Shown here: in pieces, positions 25,715 to 32,963 of the stretch
Numbering within the stretch: the first letter of the stretch is position 1
Layout of the letters: the number at the start of each line of letters is the position of its first letter
NCBI GenBank assembly: GCA_965603515.1
Contig: CBFDDH010000018.1
Coordinates: 1 to 48,899, forward strand
Reading direction: 5' to 3'
Origin: JAUVZL01 sp965603515
GTDB taxonomy: Bacteria > Hydrothermota > Tepidihabitantia > SM23-42
Length of the DNA: 48,899 bases
Notes under the pieces: generated by a model
The model's input: only the letters and a program-made list of their open reading frames with translations
Told to the model about the DNA's origin: nothing
Database searches by the model: none
Made by a program: the position numbers and the translations under genes

Positions 25715-26566
25715 CTATCCTCCTATGCTTACAGATAATCTATGGCATCCCCCAAGATCAAAATAAGGGGAATAAGTATAATCAATGCAGAGCGCGTTTG
25801 TTCTCAATGAAAAACCAGCAGTCAATCCAGCAAGAAACTCCAGACCACTACTTTCCGTTCTAATCGACGAAAGGAGTGTATTGTATGATGCCTTCAATTC
25901 AAGATTAGATACAACCAAGTACCCCCCTCCAATTCTAACGCCGAAATCCATTAAGGCTGGTTTTACAATATCCAGTCCAAACCAACCATCAATAAACCGC
26001 TTTATACCACCAAGATTGACTTCATAGGGAAGTAACTCTGAACTTTCAATATATGGTTTGAACCCTGAACCGATGTTCTTAAGCGCAAAGCCGATTTGAA
26101 CATCGGATCCTTCCCAAAGGTATATCGTCCCAAGATCAATACCTGCACCCAGAGAATACAGCGTGTCAATCTTAGCATATATCGCTTTTATTGACAGGCC
26201 AATTGCGACATCTCTATAGAAGAACCCCTTGCCCACATTGAAATCCATGAAATGAACGCCGAAACTGCCGTGTTCAGCACCCCACTCATCGGTCTTCTTT
26301 ATTTGTCCACCATAGAAATATTTTATGCCCAAACCAAGCTGATCTTTTTCGTATCCTAAATAGCCAAAATGGGTATCACCGATATATGAAAGATATGAAG
26401 CCGAATAAAAGGAACCGAAGTTATATGATAAGCCAGCTGGATTATAGCTTATACTGTAACCATCACCAACTTGCGCATAGCCCATACCAACTCGATGTGC
26501 GATCGGATCAACGAATAAGTATTCAAAACCAATATTGGCTGTAATCAACAAAATAAGCGTTAACAT
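25715..26566 (-). CDS. outer-membrane beta-barrel protein of the UPF0164/PorV-like group
   Basis: About 283 residues starting at ATG 26566, which lies behind GGAGG; an upstream TTG at 26584 is in frame but less likely. A short signal peptide (LTLILLITANIG) leads into IAHRVGMGYAQVGDGYSISYNPAGLSY, the N-terminal signature of PorV/UPF0164 barrels (G-x-A/G-xxG, then YNPAGL). Alternating strands with turn residues follow to the C-terminus. It lies in a unit with the RseC-like gene and the orphan sensor. It is probably an outer-membrane protein of unknown cargo. Confidence 0.8.
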   Translation of the reverse strand: MLTLILLITANIGFEYLFVDPIAHRVGMGYAQVGDGYSISYNPAGLSYNFGSFYSASYLSYIGDTHFGYLGYEKDQLGLGIKYFYGGQIKKTDEWGAEHGSFGVHFMDFNVGKGFFYRDVAIGLSIKAIYAKIDTLYSLGAGIDLGTIYLWEGSDVQIGFALKNIGSGFKPYIESSELLPYEVNLGGIKRFIDGWFGLDIVKPALMDFGVRIGGGYLVVSNLELKASYNTLLSSIRTESSGLEFLAGLTAGFSLRTNALCIDYTYSPYFDLGGCHRLSVSIGG

Positions 26567-26616
26567 TGAACCTCCAACAGACAATTATAATGACAATTGC
26601 AATAAAGTCAAGTATC

Positions 26617-27021
26617 TTATGATTTCACAACCTCCACAACATTCGGCAGCAATTTACCCCGCTTACGAAAGTAAGTATCCATAATTTTGGCAAACATCAA
26701 ACCCAAAGCAAAGCCGACGAGCCCTGATATGACCATATACCACCCTCCACGCCGGTTAGCTATGAGCATAGCACTTAACCCAAGCAGAACCGGAAATACA
26801 AAGAGGAAAAAGACCGCGATCATACTTTGCTTTGCTGAAGTTTCCACAAAAACCTCGTCGCCAACTTTGGCGCCGATCCTGTTACCTGCCTCCATGATCA
26901 TATTTTTGCCTGCGGGTCGACAAAGGCTGGAAGATGGACAGCTTTTGCATGCTTCACTCGGCTTGATACTGATTCGTGCGACCGACCCTGTTATCTCAAT
27001 AACTCTACCTTTTTCTCTCAT
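26617..27021 (-). CDS. RseC/SoxR-reducing-system family membrane protein
   Basis: A 134-residue protein. The N-terminal domain has the cysteine cluster CKSCPSSSLC, followed by VGDEVFVE and two membrane helices (around 68-85 and 95-112), the RseC family plan. In E. coli RseC modulates sigma-E signalling and SoxR reduction. No rseA/rseB or rnf genes are present here, so the role is likely a membrane redox function in a different setting. It is the first gene of the minus-strand unit that continues to ftsY, with a leaderless start. Confidence 0.88.
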   Translation of the reverse strand: MREKGRVIEITGSVARISIKPSEACKSCPSSSLCRPAGKNMIMEAGNRIGAKVGDEVFVETSAKQSMIAVFFLFVFPVLLGLSAMLIANRRGGWYMVISGLVGFALGLMFAKIMDTYFRKRGKLLPNVVEVVKS

Positions 27022-27027
27022 TAATAA

Positions 27028-27055
27028 AGTATATATCTATTGAACATGGTGTCAA
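27028..27055 (-). promoter_or_regulatory. promoter of the RseC-to-ftsY unit, leaderless
   Basis: On the minus strand there is TTGACA (27055-27050), a 16 bp spacer and TATACT (27033-27028). ATG 27021 follows after six bases. Confidence 0.8.
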
Positions 27056-27082
27056 TAAGCCACATCCTCATACAGCTTTATC

Positions 27083-27110
27083 TTGACATAAAGAAATGGT
27101 TAATTATAAT
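27083..27110 (+). promoter_or_regulatory. promoter of the PorV-like gene
   Basis: TTGACA at 27083-27088, a 16 bp spacer and TATAAT at 27105-27110. A 23-base stretch containing AAAGGGGG leads to ATG 27134. It is divergent from the RseC-unit promoter, with only 27 bases between the two -35 boxes. Confidence 0.8.
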
Positions 27111-27133
27111 CTGTGTGTGCAAAGGGGGTTTTT

Positions 27134-28144
27134 ATGCACAAAGTATGTTTACTGATGCTTTTTCTTAGCACCTTGTCAATTGCTCAACGACGTCCCGGAG
27201 CAGTGTTTCTCCTGATATGGCCTGGAGCAAGACCTACTGCATTAGCCGGTTCGTTTGCAGCAATCGCTGATGATCCAACCGCCTGTTATTATAATCAGGC
27301 AGGCCTTGCTTTTATCAAAAAACCAATGATAACTCTGCAGCACGCAAATTGGTTGCCAGCCCTGCAGCCTGATATGTACTATGAGTTCATCGGTGTTGCC
27401 AAAGCATTTAAGTTTGGAACCCTTGGTTTCGATATAATCTACTTGACCACAGGTAAAACCCAGGTAGTCAATCCAGAAGGAGTACACCTTGGTGAGTATA
27501 CAACATTTGATATCTCAATCGGGCTCAACTACGGCTTTGAATTGAATCCAAAACTCGGCTTAGGTTTAGGCTGGAAACTGATCTATTCGTATCTTGTAGC
27601 AGGATGGGTACTTGAAAAGTTGCCTGGACTGGGACTTGATGAAGGCGGTACTGGACTTACTTATGCCTTTGACAGCGGCGTGCTCTACAAACCTTTTAAG
27701 TTTGTTTCTCTTGCTACTGCGTTGCAGAATATAGGACCCGATATCAGGTATTCAGAAAGTGGTTCTTCAGATCCGTTACCCTATACCCTTAGATTAGCGG
27801 CAAGATTTAACCCTGTACAAACCACGGCTGTCCACATTACCTTGACTGGTGAAATCACCAAGATACTCGTTGGTATGTTTGCCCAAGAAGATAATTCGTT
27901 CTTTGAAGATCTTAAGTATGAACTTGAAGAGGCGTGGAAATCAATCGGACTGGAAATAGATTATTACAATTTTATAAAGCTGCGTGGCGGCTACTTCTAT
28001 GACAAAGAAGGTGCAAGAAAAGGATTCACGTATGGCGGCGGCATACAGGCTGGCGGATTCTCGCTTGACGTAGGAATCGATCAAGCCATTTACGATTTCC
28101 CAACATCAAACCGTAAATTTTCTTTAACCTACCGTTTCAAATAG
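27134..28144 (+). CDS. PorV/PorQ-like outer-membrane barrel protein
   Basis: 336 residues from ATG 27134, chosen over an in-frame GTG at 27113 that is only two bases past the -10 box. A signal peptide (HKVCLLMLFLSTLSIAQ) is followed by GARPTALAGSFAAIADDPTA and YYNQAGLAF, the PorV family N-terminal signature. The rest is a beta-barrel of alternating hydrophobic strands ending in FSLTYRFK. In Bacteroidetes PorV shuttles cargo of the type IX secretion system. A GH18 protein with a T9SS-like C-terminal domain is encoded about 3 kb away (31210-32610). Confidence 0.85.
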   Translation: MHKVCLLMLFLSTLSIAQRRPGAVFLLIWPGARPTALAGSFAAIADDPTACYYNQAGLAFIKKPMITLQHANWLPALQPDMYYEFIGVAKAFKFGTLGFDIIYLTTGKTQVVNPEGVHLGEYTTFDISIGLNYGFELNPKLGLGLGWKLIYSYLVAGWVLEKLPGLGLDEGGTGLTYAFDSGVLYKPFKFVSLATALQNIGPDIRYSESGSSDPLPYTLRLAARFNPVQTTAVHITLTGEITKILVGMFAQEDNSFFEDLKYELEEAWKSIGLEIDYYNFIKLRGGYFYDKEGARKGFTYGGGIQAGGFSLDVGIDQAIYDFPTSNRKFSLTYRFK

Positions 28145-28163
28145 ATCTACCATATCCGAGACT

Positions 28164-29126
28164 ATGATTCTCGTTACTGGTGCCACTGGATTTGTCGGCA
28201 AGAACCTGATCCCTGTACTTGCCAAACATGATAGACTGAGAATCCTTGTTCGCCGAACTTCAAATATTGAGCTCTTCAAAGAAAAACCAAATATCGATAT
28301 CGTGTTTGGCGATATCGAAAAAGGCACAGGTATCGACACCGCCCTACAGAATATTGATATGGTTGTCCACGCTGCTGCGAGAACTATGGGCAAAAACTAC
28401 CTACAATACTACCAGACCAATGTCCTCGGTACCCTCAATGTAATAAGGGCGATGGAAAAACGAGATGTGAAGAAAATCCTCCTCCTCAGCTCACACGCTG
28501 CCTGTGGACCAAGTCCAGATAAAATTCCGTTGACTGAGAAAGCAAATCCAAAACCGATCTCACTTTACGGTCACACAAAACATATGGCTGAAAGCATCGT
28601 GATGAAAAGCACTCTTAATTATGTAATACTAAGGGTCGTATCAGTCTTCGGACCACATGATATGGATGTGCTTCGCTATATTAAATATATCACCCAGGGT
28701 ATTGCCCCGATTATTGGCTGCGGAGAAAAATATCTGAACATCATTTATATAGAAGATCTGGTCAAGGTGATATTGAAAATAATCAACTCCAACAAATTCA
28801 ACAACCGCATCTATTTTGTTAATGATGGGCTACAGTACACATTACAGGATGTGCTCGATAATATCGCCCACCTACTCAATAAACGCACTCACCAGATATG
28901 CATTCCAAAACCGATCGCGATGCTTTATGGTCTTATCAATGATGTATTCTTACCCCCCGAAAAAAGGGTTATTTGGCGGGACAAGATCAGGGAATTGGAG
29001 CAGAAACATTGGCTTTGCAGTAATGAACGAATAACTACCGAGTTTGATTTCCGTGCCGGTTTCACACTTGATCAAGCAATGGGAAAAACCTTGAAATGGT
29101 ACAAAGACAACGGATTCTTAGACTAA
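28164..29126 (+). CDS. NAD(P)-dependent epimerase/dehydratase, extended SDR
   Basis: 320 residues with the Rossmann motif TGATGFVGKNL at the N-terminus, the NVLGTLNVIRA helix, the active-site serines in LLSSHAACGPS, and YGHTK as the catalytic Y-x3-K. The C-terminal half binds the substrate and is less conserved. The sequence is closest in feel to sugar-nucleotide epimerases and 3-beta-HSD-like SDRs; the substrate is unknown. The gene lies 19 bases after the PorV-like gene and has no clear promoter or ribosome-binding site, so it is probably cotranscribed. Confidence 0.88.
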   Translation: MILVTGATGFVGKNLIPVLAKHDRLRILVRRTSNIELFKEKPNIDIVFGDIEKGTGIDTALQNIDMVVHAAARTMGKNYLQYYQTNVLGTLNVIRAMEKRDVKKILLLSSHAACGPSPDKIPLTEKANPKPISLYGHTKHMAESIVMKSTLNYVILRVVSVFGPHDMDVLRYIKYITQGIAPIIGCGEKYLNIIYIEDLVKVILKIINSNKFNNRIYFVNDGLQYTLQDVLDNIAHLLNKRTHQICIPKPIAMLYGLINDVFLPPEKRVIWRDKIRELEQKHWLCSNERITTEFDFRAGFTLDQAMGKTLKWYKDNGFLD

Positions 29127-29185
29127 TCGTGGTACAGAAACTTGGTTAGATTGTTTAATAAACATCTCAGGAAACCCTCCCCCAT

Positions 29186-29250
29186 CCCTCTCCCTTGAAA
29201 AGGGAGAGGGTGTATTAGTTAATCACTTTCCTCTCCTCTCTGAGGAGAGG
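29186..29250. repeat. pair of strong purine/pyrimidine hairpins in the epimerase-NusG gap
   Basis: The first hairpin has an 11 bp perfect stem, CCCTCTCCCTT pairing with AAGGGAGAGGG, and a 3-base loop (29186-29210). The second has a 9 bp perfect stem, CCTCTCCTC pairing with GAGGAGAGG, and a TCT loop (29230-29250). Neither is followed by a long T run, so a dispersed palindromic element is as likely as a terminator. The remainder of the 286-base gap holds the NusG promoter. Confidence 0.6.
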
Positions 29251-29323
29251 ATAAAGGTGAGGAGTTCATTTGATCAATTCAAAATCAAGGGATAAAGATG
29301 TGTTCAAGTTCCTAGTGCTACTC

Positions 29324-29351
29324 TTGACAAGGACTTAAATATAGTTATAAT
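29324..29351 (+). promoter_or_regulatory. promoter of the NusG-like gene
   Basis: TTGACA at 29324-29329, a 16 bp spacer and TATAAT at 29346-29351. The leader of about 55 nt contains the 14-base perfect palindrome TATCATTAATGATA (29386-29399) and AAAGGA before ATG 29413. Confidence 0.8.
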
Positions 29352-29412
29352 GATTTGACAATAGATTTTATGGTTATTGATCAAATATCATTAATGATAA
29401 CAAAGGAAAAAA

Positions 29413-29904
29413 ATGGCTTGGTACGCAGCTTACACTCGTTGTAACCACGAAAAGGTTGTAAAAAAACTCCTTAACGATAAAGACATCCTTACGTTTCTTC
29501 CTCATATACTAGTACCGAGTCGACGGAAAGATCGAAAGATACTCATCAAACGTCCTCTCTTCCCGAATTACATCTTTGTTGGATTAGATGAAATCCACGA
29601 AACCTGGATGAAAGTATTCCGTACACCCGGACTCGTCAGAATATGCGGTAATGGCCGCCCCATGGCCATACCCGACGAGGATATCGAATCTATAAGAATC
29701 TTTATTAACAGCGACCGTAACCTCTATCCTCTATCATACCTAAAAATAGGTTCAAGAATCCAGGTGATCTCCGGACCGCTAACCGGCGCGATAGGCATAC
29801 TTGTCAAAGAAGACCACAAAAAAAGAAGGTTAGTCGTGTCACTTGAATTGATGGGTCAATCAGTCGCCGCGACCCTGTATGACGACGAGATAAAACCCTA
29901 CTAG
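29413..29904 (+). CDS. specialised NusG paralogue (RfaH/UpxY-like transcription elongation factor)
   Basis: 163 residues. The N-terminal NGN domain begins MAWYAAYTRCNHEKVVKKLL and contains LFPNYIFVGLD, which contacts RNA polymerase. The C-terminal KOW domain contains LKIGSRIQVISGPLTGAIGIL. Housekeeping NusG usually lies beside secE and rplK, which are absent here. Stand-alone paralogues with this N-terminus (UpxY, RfaH, LoaP) usually regulate long operons for polysaccharides, secretion or metabolites. Immediately downstream is an intergenic repeat and then convergent trpS, so its target operon is not obvious. Confidence 0.88.
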   Translation: MAWYAAYTRCNHEKVVKKLLNDKDILTFLPHILVPSRRKDRKILIKRPLFPNYIFVGLDEIHETWMKVFRTPGLVRICGNGRPMAIPDEDIESIRIFINSDRNLYPLSYLKIGSRIQVISGPLTGAIGILVKEDHKKRRLVVSLELMGQSVAATLYDDEIKPY

Positions 29905-29911
29905 TAAAATT

Positions 29912-30127
29912 CCAAGAACCAAATTCTCCCGCAGCGCGGGATCCTCGATTTTCCTATAAGACAAAAAATAATATGATAAATCGGGACAAATTCCAAACAA
30001 ATTTCAAATGACTAATGACCGAAATTTGAAAAAAGCTGTCGCGGTAAGGTAAAATAAAACCCGAATCTTCAGTCACAATTTCAAACATTTCAGATTACAG
30101 ATTTTAGATGTTAGATTTGGTTCTTGG
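29912..30127. repeat. 216 bp element bounded by perfect 13 bp inverted repeats (MITE-like)
   Basis: CCAAGAACCAAAT at 29912-29924 is exactly complementary to ATTTGGTTCTTGG at 30115-30127. The interior is A/T-rich, non-coding and includes the TCCCGC/GCGGGA hairpin (29927-29941) and TAGAT-rich words. It sits between the convergent NusG-like and trpS genes. No target-site duplication is obvious. Confidence 0.5.
29927..29941. terminator. TCCCGC-N3-GCGGGA hairpin after the NusG-like gene
   Basis: A 6 bp stem with a 3-base loop, 22 bases after the stop codon. The same stem with a different loop occurs at 34680-34694, just after the M1 peptidase gene. It may be a terminator stem or part of a dispersed repeat. 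Confidence 0.35.
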
Positions 30128-30147
30128 CTCTTGTAATCCCTGCTATT

Positions 30148-31140
30148 TCAATGAAATGTCTTAATGCCTATTTTATCGTAGACTTCAGCCATAGTCTCTG
30201 TGGCGATTCTTTTTGCTCTTTTGTGACCATCTTTTAATACTTCGTAAATATAATCTTTTTTACTACGCAATTCCTTTTGTTTGTTCTGGATAGGTTCTAA
30301 TTCCTTGTACATATTGTCCAGAAGAATTTTCTTACAATCGAGACAACCAATCTCTGCAGTACGACACCCATGTGCACAATGCTCTATGTCTCCATGCTTT
30401 GAGAATGCTTTGTGCATTGTAAAGATATTGCAAATATCAGGGTTGCCTGGATCAGTCTTCTTCTTTCTATTTGTATCGGTAACTGCAGTTGAGAGCTTTT
30501 TCCAAATCTCTTCTTTAGTTTCATTTAGGTATATGCAGTTACCAAGACTTTTACTCATTTTATTCACGCCATCAAGACCTAAGATTCGTGAAATTTCACC
30601 GAGTTTTGCCTTCGGTTCTGGAAAAAGCTGTCCGAAAGTTGAATTGAATCTTCTTACTATTTCCCGGGTCAATTCCAAGTGTGCAACCTGATCATCGCCA
30701 ACCGGTACAACATGTGCCTTATACAAAATAATGTCTGCGGCCATAAGTACTGGATAATCGAATAACCCCATATTTACATAGTCAGGATTTTCCTTGCTTT
30801 TTTCCTTAAATGTGGGAACCCTTGAAAGCCAGGAGATTGGCGTTATTGTATTCAATATCCATGCAAGTTCAGTGTGTTCTGAAACAGTTGACTGTAACAT
30901 CAATATGCTGTTTTCAGGGTCAATACCAGCAGCAAGATAATCAACCGCGGCATTGAAGATACTTTTTTCCATTTCCTTTGGGTCAAAACGTACGGTCATC
31001 GCGTGATAATCGACAATACCGTAAATGCAGAAATAATCATCCTGGAGTGCGATCATATTCTTCATTGCGCCTATGTAGTTTCCAATATGCAACCTGCCGG
31101 ACGGTTGAATACCGCTAAAAACCTTTTTCTTCTCTGCCAT
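30148..31140 (-). CDS. trpS: tryptophan-tRNA ligase with an iron-sulfur-type cysteine motif
   Basis: Class I synthetase of 330 residues. HIGN (GRLHIGNYIGAMKN) and KMSKS (NKMSKSLGN) mark the nucleotide-binding site, and GDDQVAHLELTR is typical of bacterial TrpRS. The C-terminal anticodon-binding domain contains C237, C259, C266 and C269 (C-x21-C-x6-C-x2-C), very close to the [4Fe-4S]-binding pattern of Thermotoga maritima TrpRS. The start is taken as ATG 31140, six bases past the -10 box; an in-frame TTG at 31146 would be at the transcript edge. Confidence 0.95.
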   Translation of the reverse strand: MAEKKKVFSGIQPSGRLHIGNYIGAMKNMIALQDDYFCIYGIVDYHAMTVRFDPKEMEKSIFNAAVDYLAAGIDPENSILMLQSTVSEHTELAWILNTITPISWLSRVPTFKEKSKENPDYVNMGLFDYPVLMAADIILYKAHVVPVGDDQVAHLELTREIVRRFNSTFGQLFPEPKAKLGEISRILGLDGVNKMSKSLGNCIYLNETKEEIWKKLSTAVTDTNRKKKTDPGNPDICNIFTMHKAFSKHGDIEHCAHGCRTAEIGCLDCKKILLDNMYKELEPIQNKQKELRSKKDYIYEVLKDGHKRAKRIATETMAEVYDKIGIKTFH

Positions 31141-31146
31141 GCTCAA

Positions 31147-31174
31147 ATAATAGCCAAAACATCTGCAAAGTCAA
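31147..31174 (-). promoter_or_regulatory. promoter of trpS, leaderless
   Basis: On the minus strand there is TTGACT (31174-31169), a 16 bp spacer and TATTAT (31152-31147), then six bases to ATG 31140. Confidence 0.75.
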
Positions 31175-31209
31175 TATTGCAAGATGGCGACATTGTCGAA
31201 TGGACGGGT

Positions 31210-32610
31210 CTATCTAACCTTAATTAGTTTCTTTTTAATAATTGAATTATTAGTACGGATGTCCATGAAAAAGACACCTGGTTTTAATGCTTTGCCTATT
31301 TCAAATTGAGTCACTCCTTTATTCACTTCATCGAAGAGTTTTCTACCTGATATATCATAAACAATGACGCGATATTCTTGTTTAGGTAACAGATTGGATA
31401 ATACAAAAACGTCTGAAAAAACAGTGGCCTGAATAATTTGTGTTCCTTGTTCGCTGACTTCTTCAGCAATACCCTGCGGATCCCAGAAATTATTCCTTAT
31501 CGCATTCCATATATGGTCATAGGAACGGTCATAACCAAGCGCCCAGCACCCTGCGCCCTCGAGCAATGAATCATTGACCATACCAAATTTAATATCAAGC
31601 GATACAGAATCATCGTACCAGCATTGATGCCATTCTGTTGTGTAATAACGATACCACGGAGTCAGAGAATAATCATCCCATATTCTACCATAGGTATTCG
31701 CGTTCTGAAATGCGTAGTAATATATCTTTGCTGAAGCCGTGCCTGTTGTGGCACTTCCCATATCTTGAGATACCGTAGGCCAATCCAAACCATAATAAGG
31801 GATACCCAGAATTATCTTCGACCCGTCAACCCCATATGCTTTATAACTGCCAATCGACTTTGCGGCACAGTACTGTCCCCAAAAAGAAGAGGGAACACAA
31901 GGTGAGACTGGTCCAGCTACTGATGAACCGCTCCAGTGAAAATCATAAGCCATGATGAACAGACCATCGCAATGGTTAGCCAAGTAGTCGATGTCATAAC
32001 CCGGGTACCATTCAGGGACTGCGATTGAAGCGATATATACATCTTTTCTGCCCCCCGGATGATTCCAAAGTTCTAAAGAAAGATCATTCATAAACAAGTT
32101 AAAACTGTCGCGTACTGAGCTGGTGACAAATTCGAAATCAATATTAGCACCTTCAATGCCGTAATTGGTCATGAAATTGCTGATATTATCTATTGCATGC
32201 TGTCGTGCTGTAGCATTATTGAGCAAAGTGGTCACATTAGAACTTCCAAATACAATAAAAGTCATGTGGATTACAACCCCATTAGCATGACCATGGTCAC
32301 GAATACAGGTGAAGCGGCTTAGATTAGGGATGCTACCCAAACTACCATCAACCGGATCAATTTCCACGGAGAAATAAGCGATATGAGTGAGCAAATCCAT
32401 TTGAAAATAACCATAATATGTCGTATCGATCCAATATGGGCAATAACCATAATAGTCTTTGTCCATCTCGCGCGACCTGATATGAAAAGGTGCATAAGCG
32501 AGCTGTGTCTGGCTGACGACTGAAAGGATTGCGTCTTCCAGATGATTTTCATATTCTATTTGATGTATTGAAGGCGCATGCACGAGCGCTGCAAGCAATA
32601 GAAAAAACAT
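31210..32610 (-). CDS. secreted GH18 family glycoside hydrolase (chitinase-like) with T9SS-type C-terminal sorting domain
   Basis: 466 residues. A signal peptide (MFFLLLAALVHA) precedes a TIM-barrel GH18 domain. The catalytic strand reads YGIEGANIDFE, with the proton donor E160 and the D two residues before it kept, but the other two Asp of the DxxDxDxE motif replaced by E and N. FIMAYDFHW is the conserved strand-6 motif. The last ~65 residues (LPKQEYRVIVYDISGRKLFDE through LKPGVFFMDIRT to KKLIKVR) match the Por-secretion C-terminal domain. The ATG overlaps the stop of the upstream small membrane protein (TAATG). Confidence 0.87.
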   Translation of the reverse strand: MFFLLLAALVHAPSIHQIEYENHLEDAILSVVSQTQLAYAPFHIRSREMDKDYYGYCPYWIDTTYYGYFQMDLLTHIAYFSVEIDPVDGSLGSIPNLSRFTCIRDHGHANGVVIHMTFIVFGSSNVTTLLNNATARQHAIDNISNFMTNYGIEGANIDFEFVTSSVRDSFNLFMNDLSLELWNHPGGRKDVYIASIAVPEWYPGYDIDYLANHCDGLFIMAYDFHWSGSSVAGPVSPCVPSSFWGQYCAAKSIGSYKAYGVDGSKIILGIPYYGLDWPTVSQDMGSATTGTASAKIYYYAFQNANTYGRIWDDYSLTPWYRYYTTEWHQCWYDDSVSLDIKFGMVNDSLLEGAGCWALGYDRSYDHIWNAIRNNFWDPQGIAEEVSEQGTQIIQATVFSDVFVLSNLLPKQEYRVIVYDISGRKLFDEVNKGVTQFEIGKALKPGVFFMDIRTNNSIIKKKLIKVR

Positions 32611-32900
32611 TATTCTATCCTTGTCCTGCGTACCCTATTGATGATCAAAAAAATCGCCACGGCGAGAACCAGGATTATTATTATTACAACAATCAGCGTA
32701 GCATTAATAAAAACACGTACTTGATCAGCATGCTCTTCGGTCATCGAGCCTTGGGCTTCATCTTGTAAGCTATCTTGGTGTAATTCTAATTCATAGTGGT
32801 GTATGCTTTCAAAATTAGAATCAGGTTTTGAAGGCTCAGGTTTAGCGCTCAAAAATCCTACCAAAAGTATTATCACAAACAGCAGCACATAATGTTTCAA
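32610..32900 (-). CDS. small exported protein with a C-terminal membrane helix
   Basis: 96 residues. A signal peptide (LLFVIILLVGFLSA) is followed by a 40-residue acidic, His-containing exported stretch, a strong membrane helix (ATLIVVIIIILVLAVAIFLI) and a basic tail (NRVRRTRIE). The start codon is TTG 32900, with AGAGGAGG ideally placed upstream. It is coupled to the GH18 gene by TAATG. Not recognised as a known family. The topology suggests a membrane-anchored accessory of the secreted hydrolase. Confidence 0.8.
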   Translation of the reverse strand: MKHYVLLFVIILLVGFLSAKPEPSKPDSNFESIHHYELELHQDSLQDEAQGSMTEEHADQVRVFINATLIVVIIIILVLAVAIFLIINRVRRTRIE

Positions 32901-32920
32901 TTATTCCTCCTCTTTGTTTT

Positions 32921-32949
32921 ATTATAAATAATTTAAATGTGTCTGTCAA
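32921..32949 (-). promoter_or_regulatory. promoter of the small membrane protein/GH18 pair
   Basis: On the minus strand there is TTGACA (32949-32944), a 17 bp spacer and TATAAT (32926-32921). The short leader contains AGAGGAGG before TTG 32900. Confidence 0.8.
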
Positions 32950-32963
32950 GGAATGGCGATGTG

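Noticed and set aside
27113..27133. GTG start extending the PorV-like protein
   Set aside because: Only two bases beyond the -10 box; ATG 27134 has AAAGGGGG and gives a clean signal peptide.
29370..29444. Possible upstream frame of 24 codons in the NusG-like leader
   Set aside because: No ribosome-binding site and it overlaps the real start; likely chance in A/T-rich sequence.
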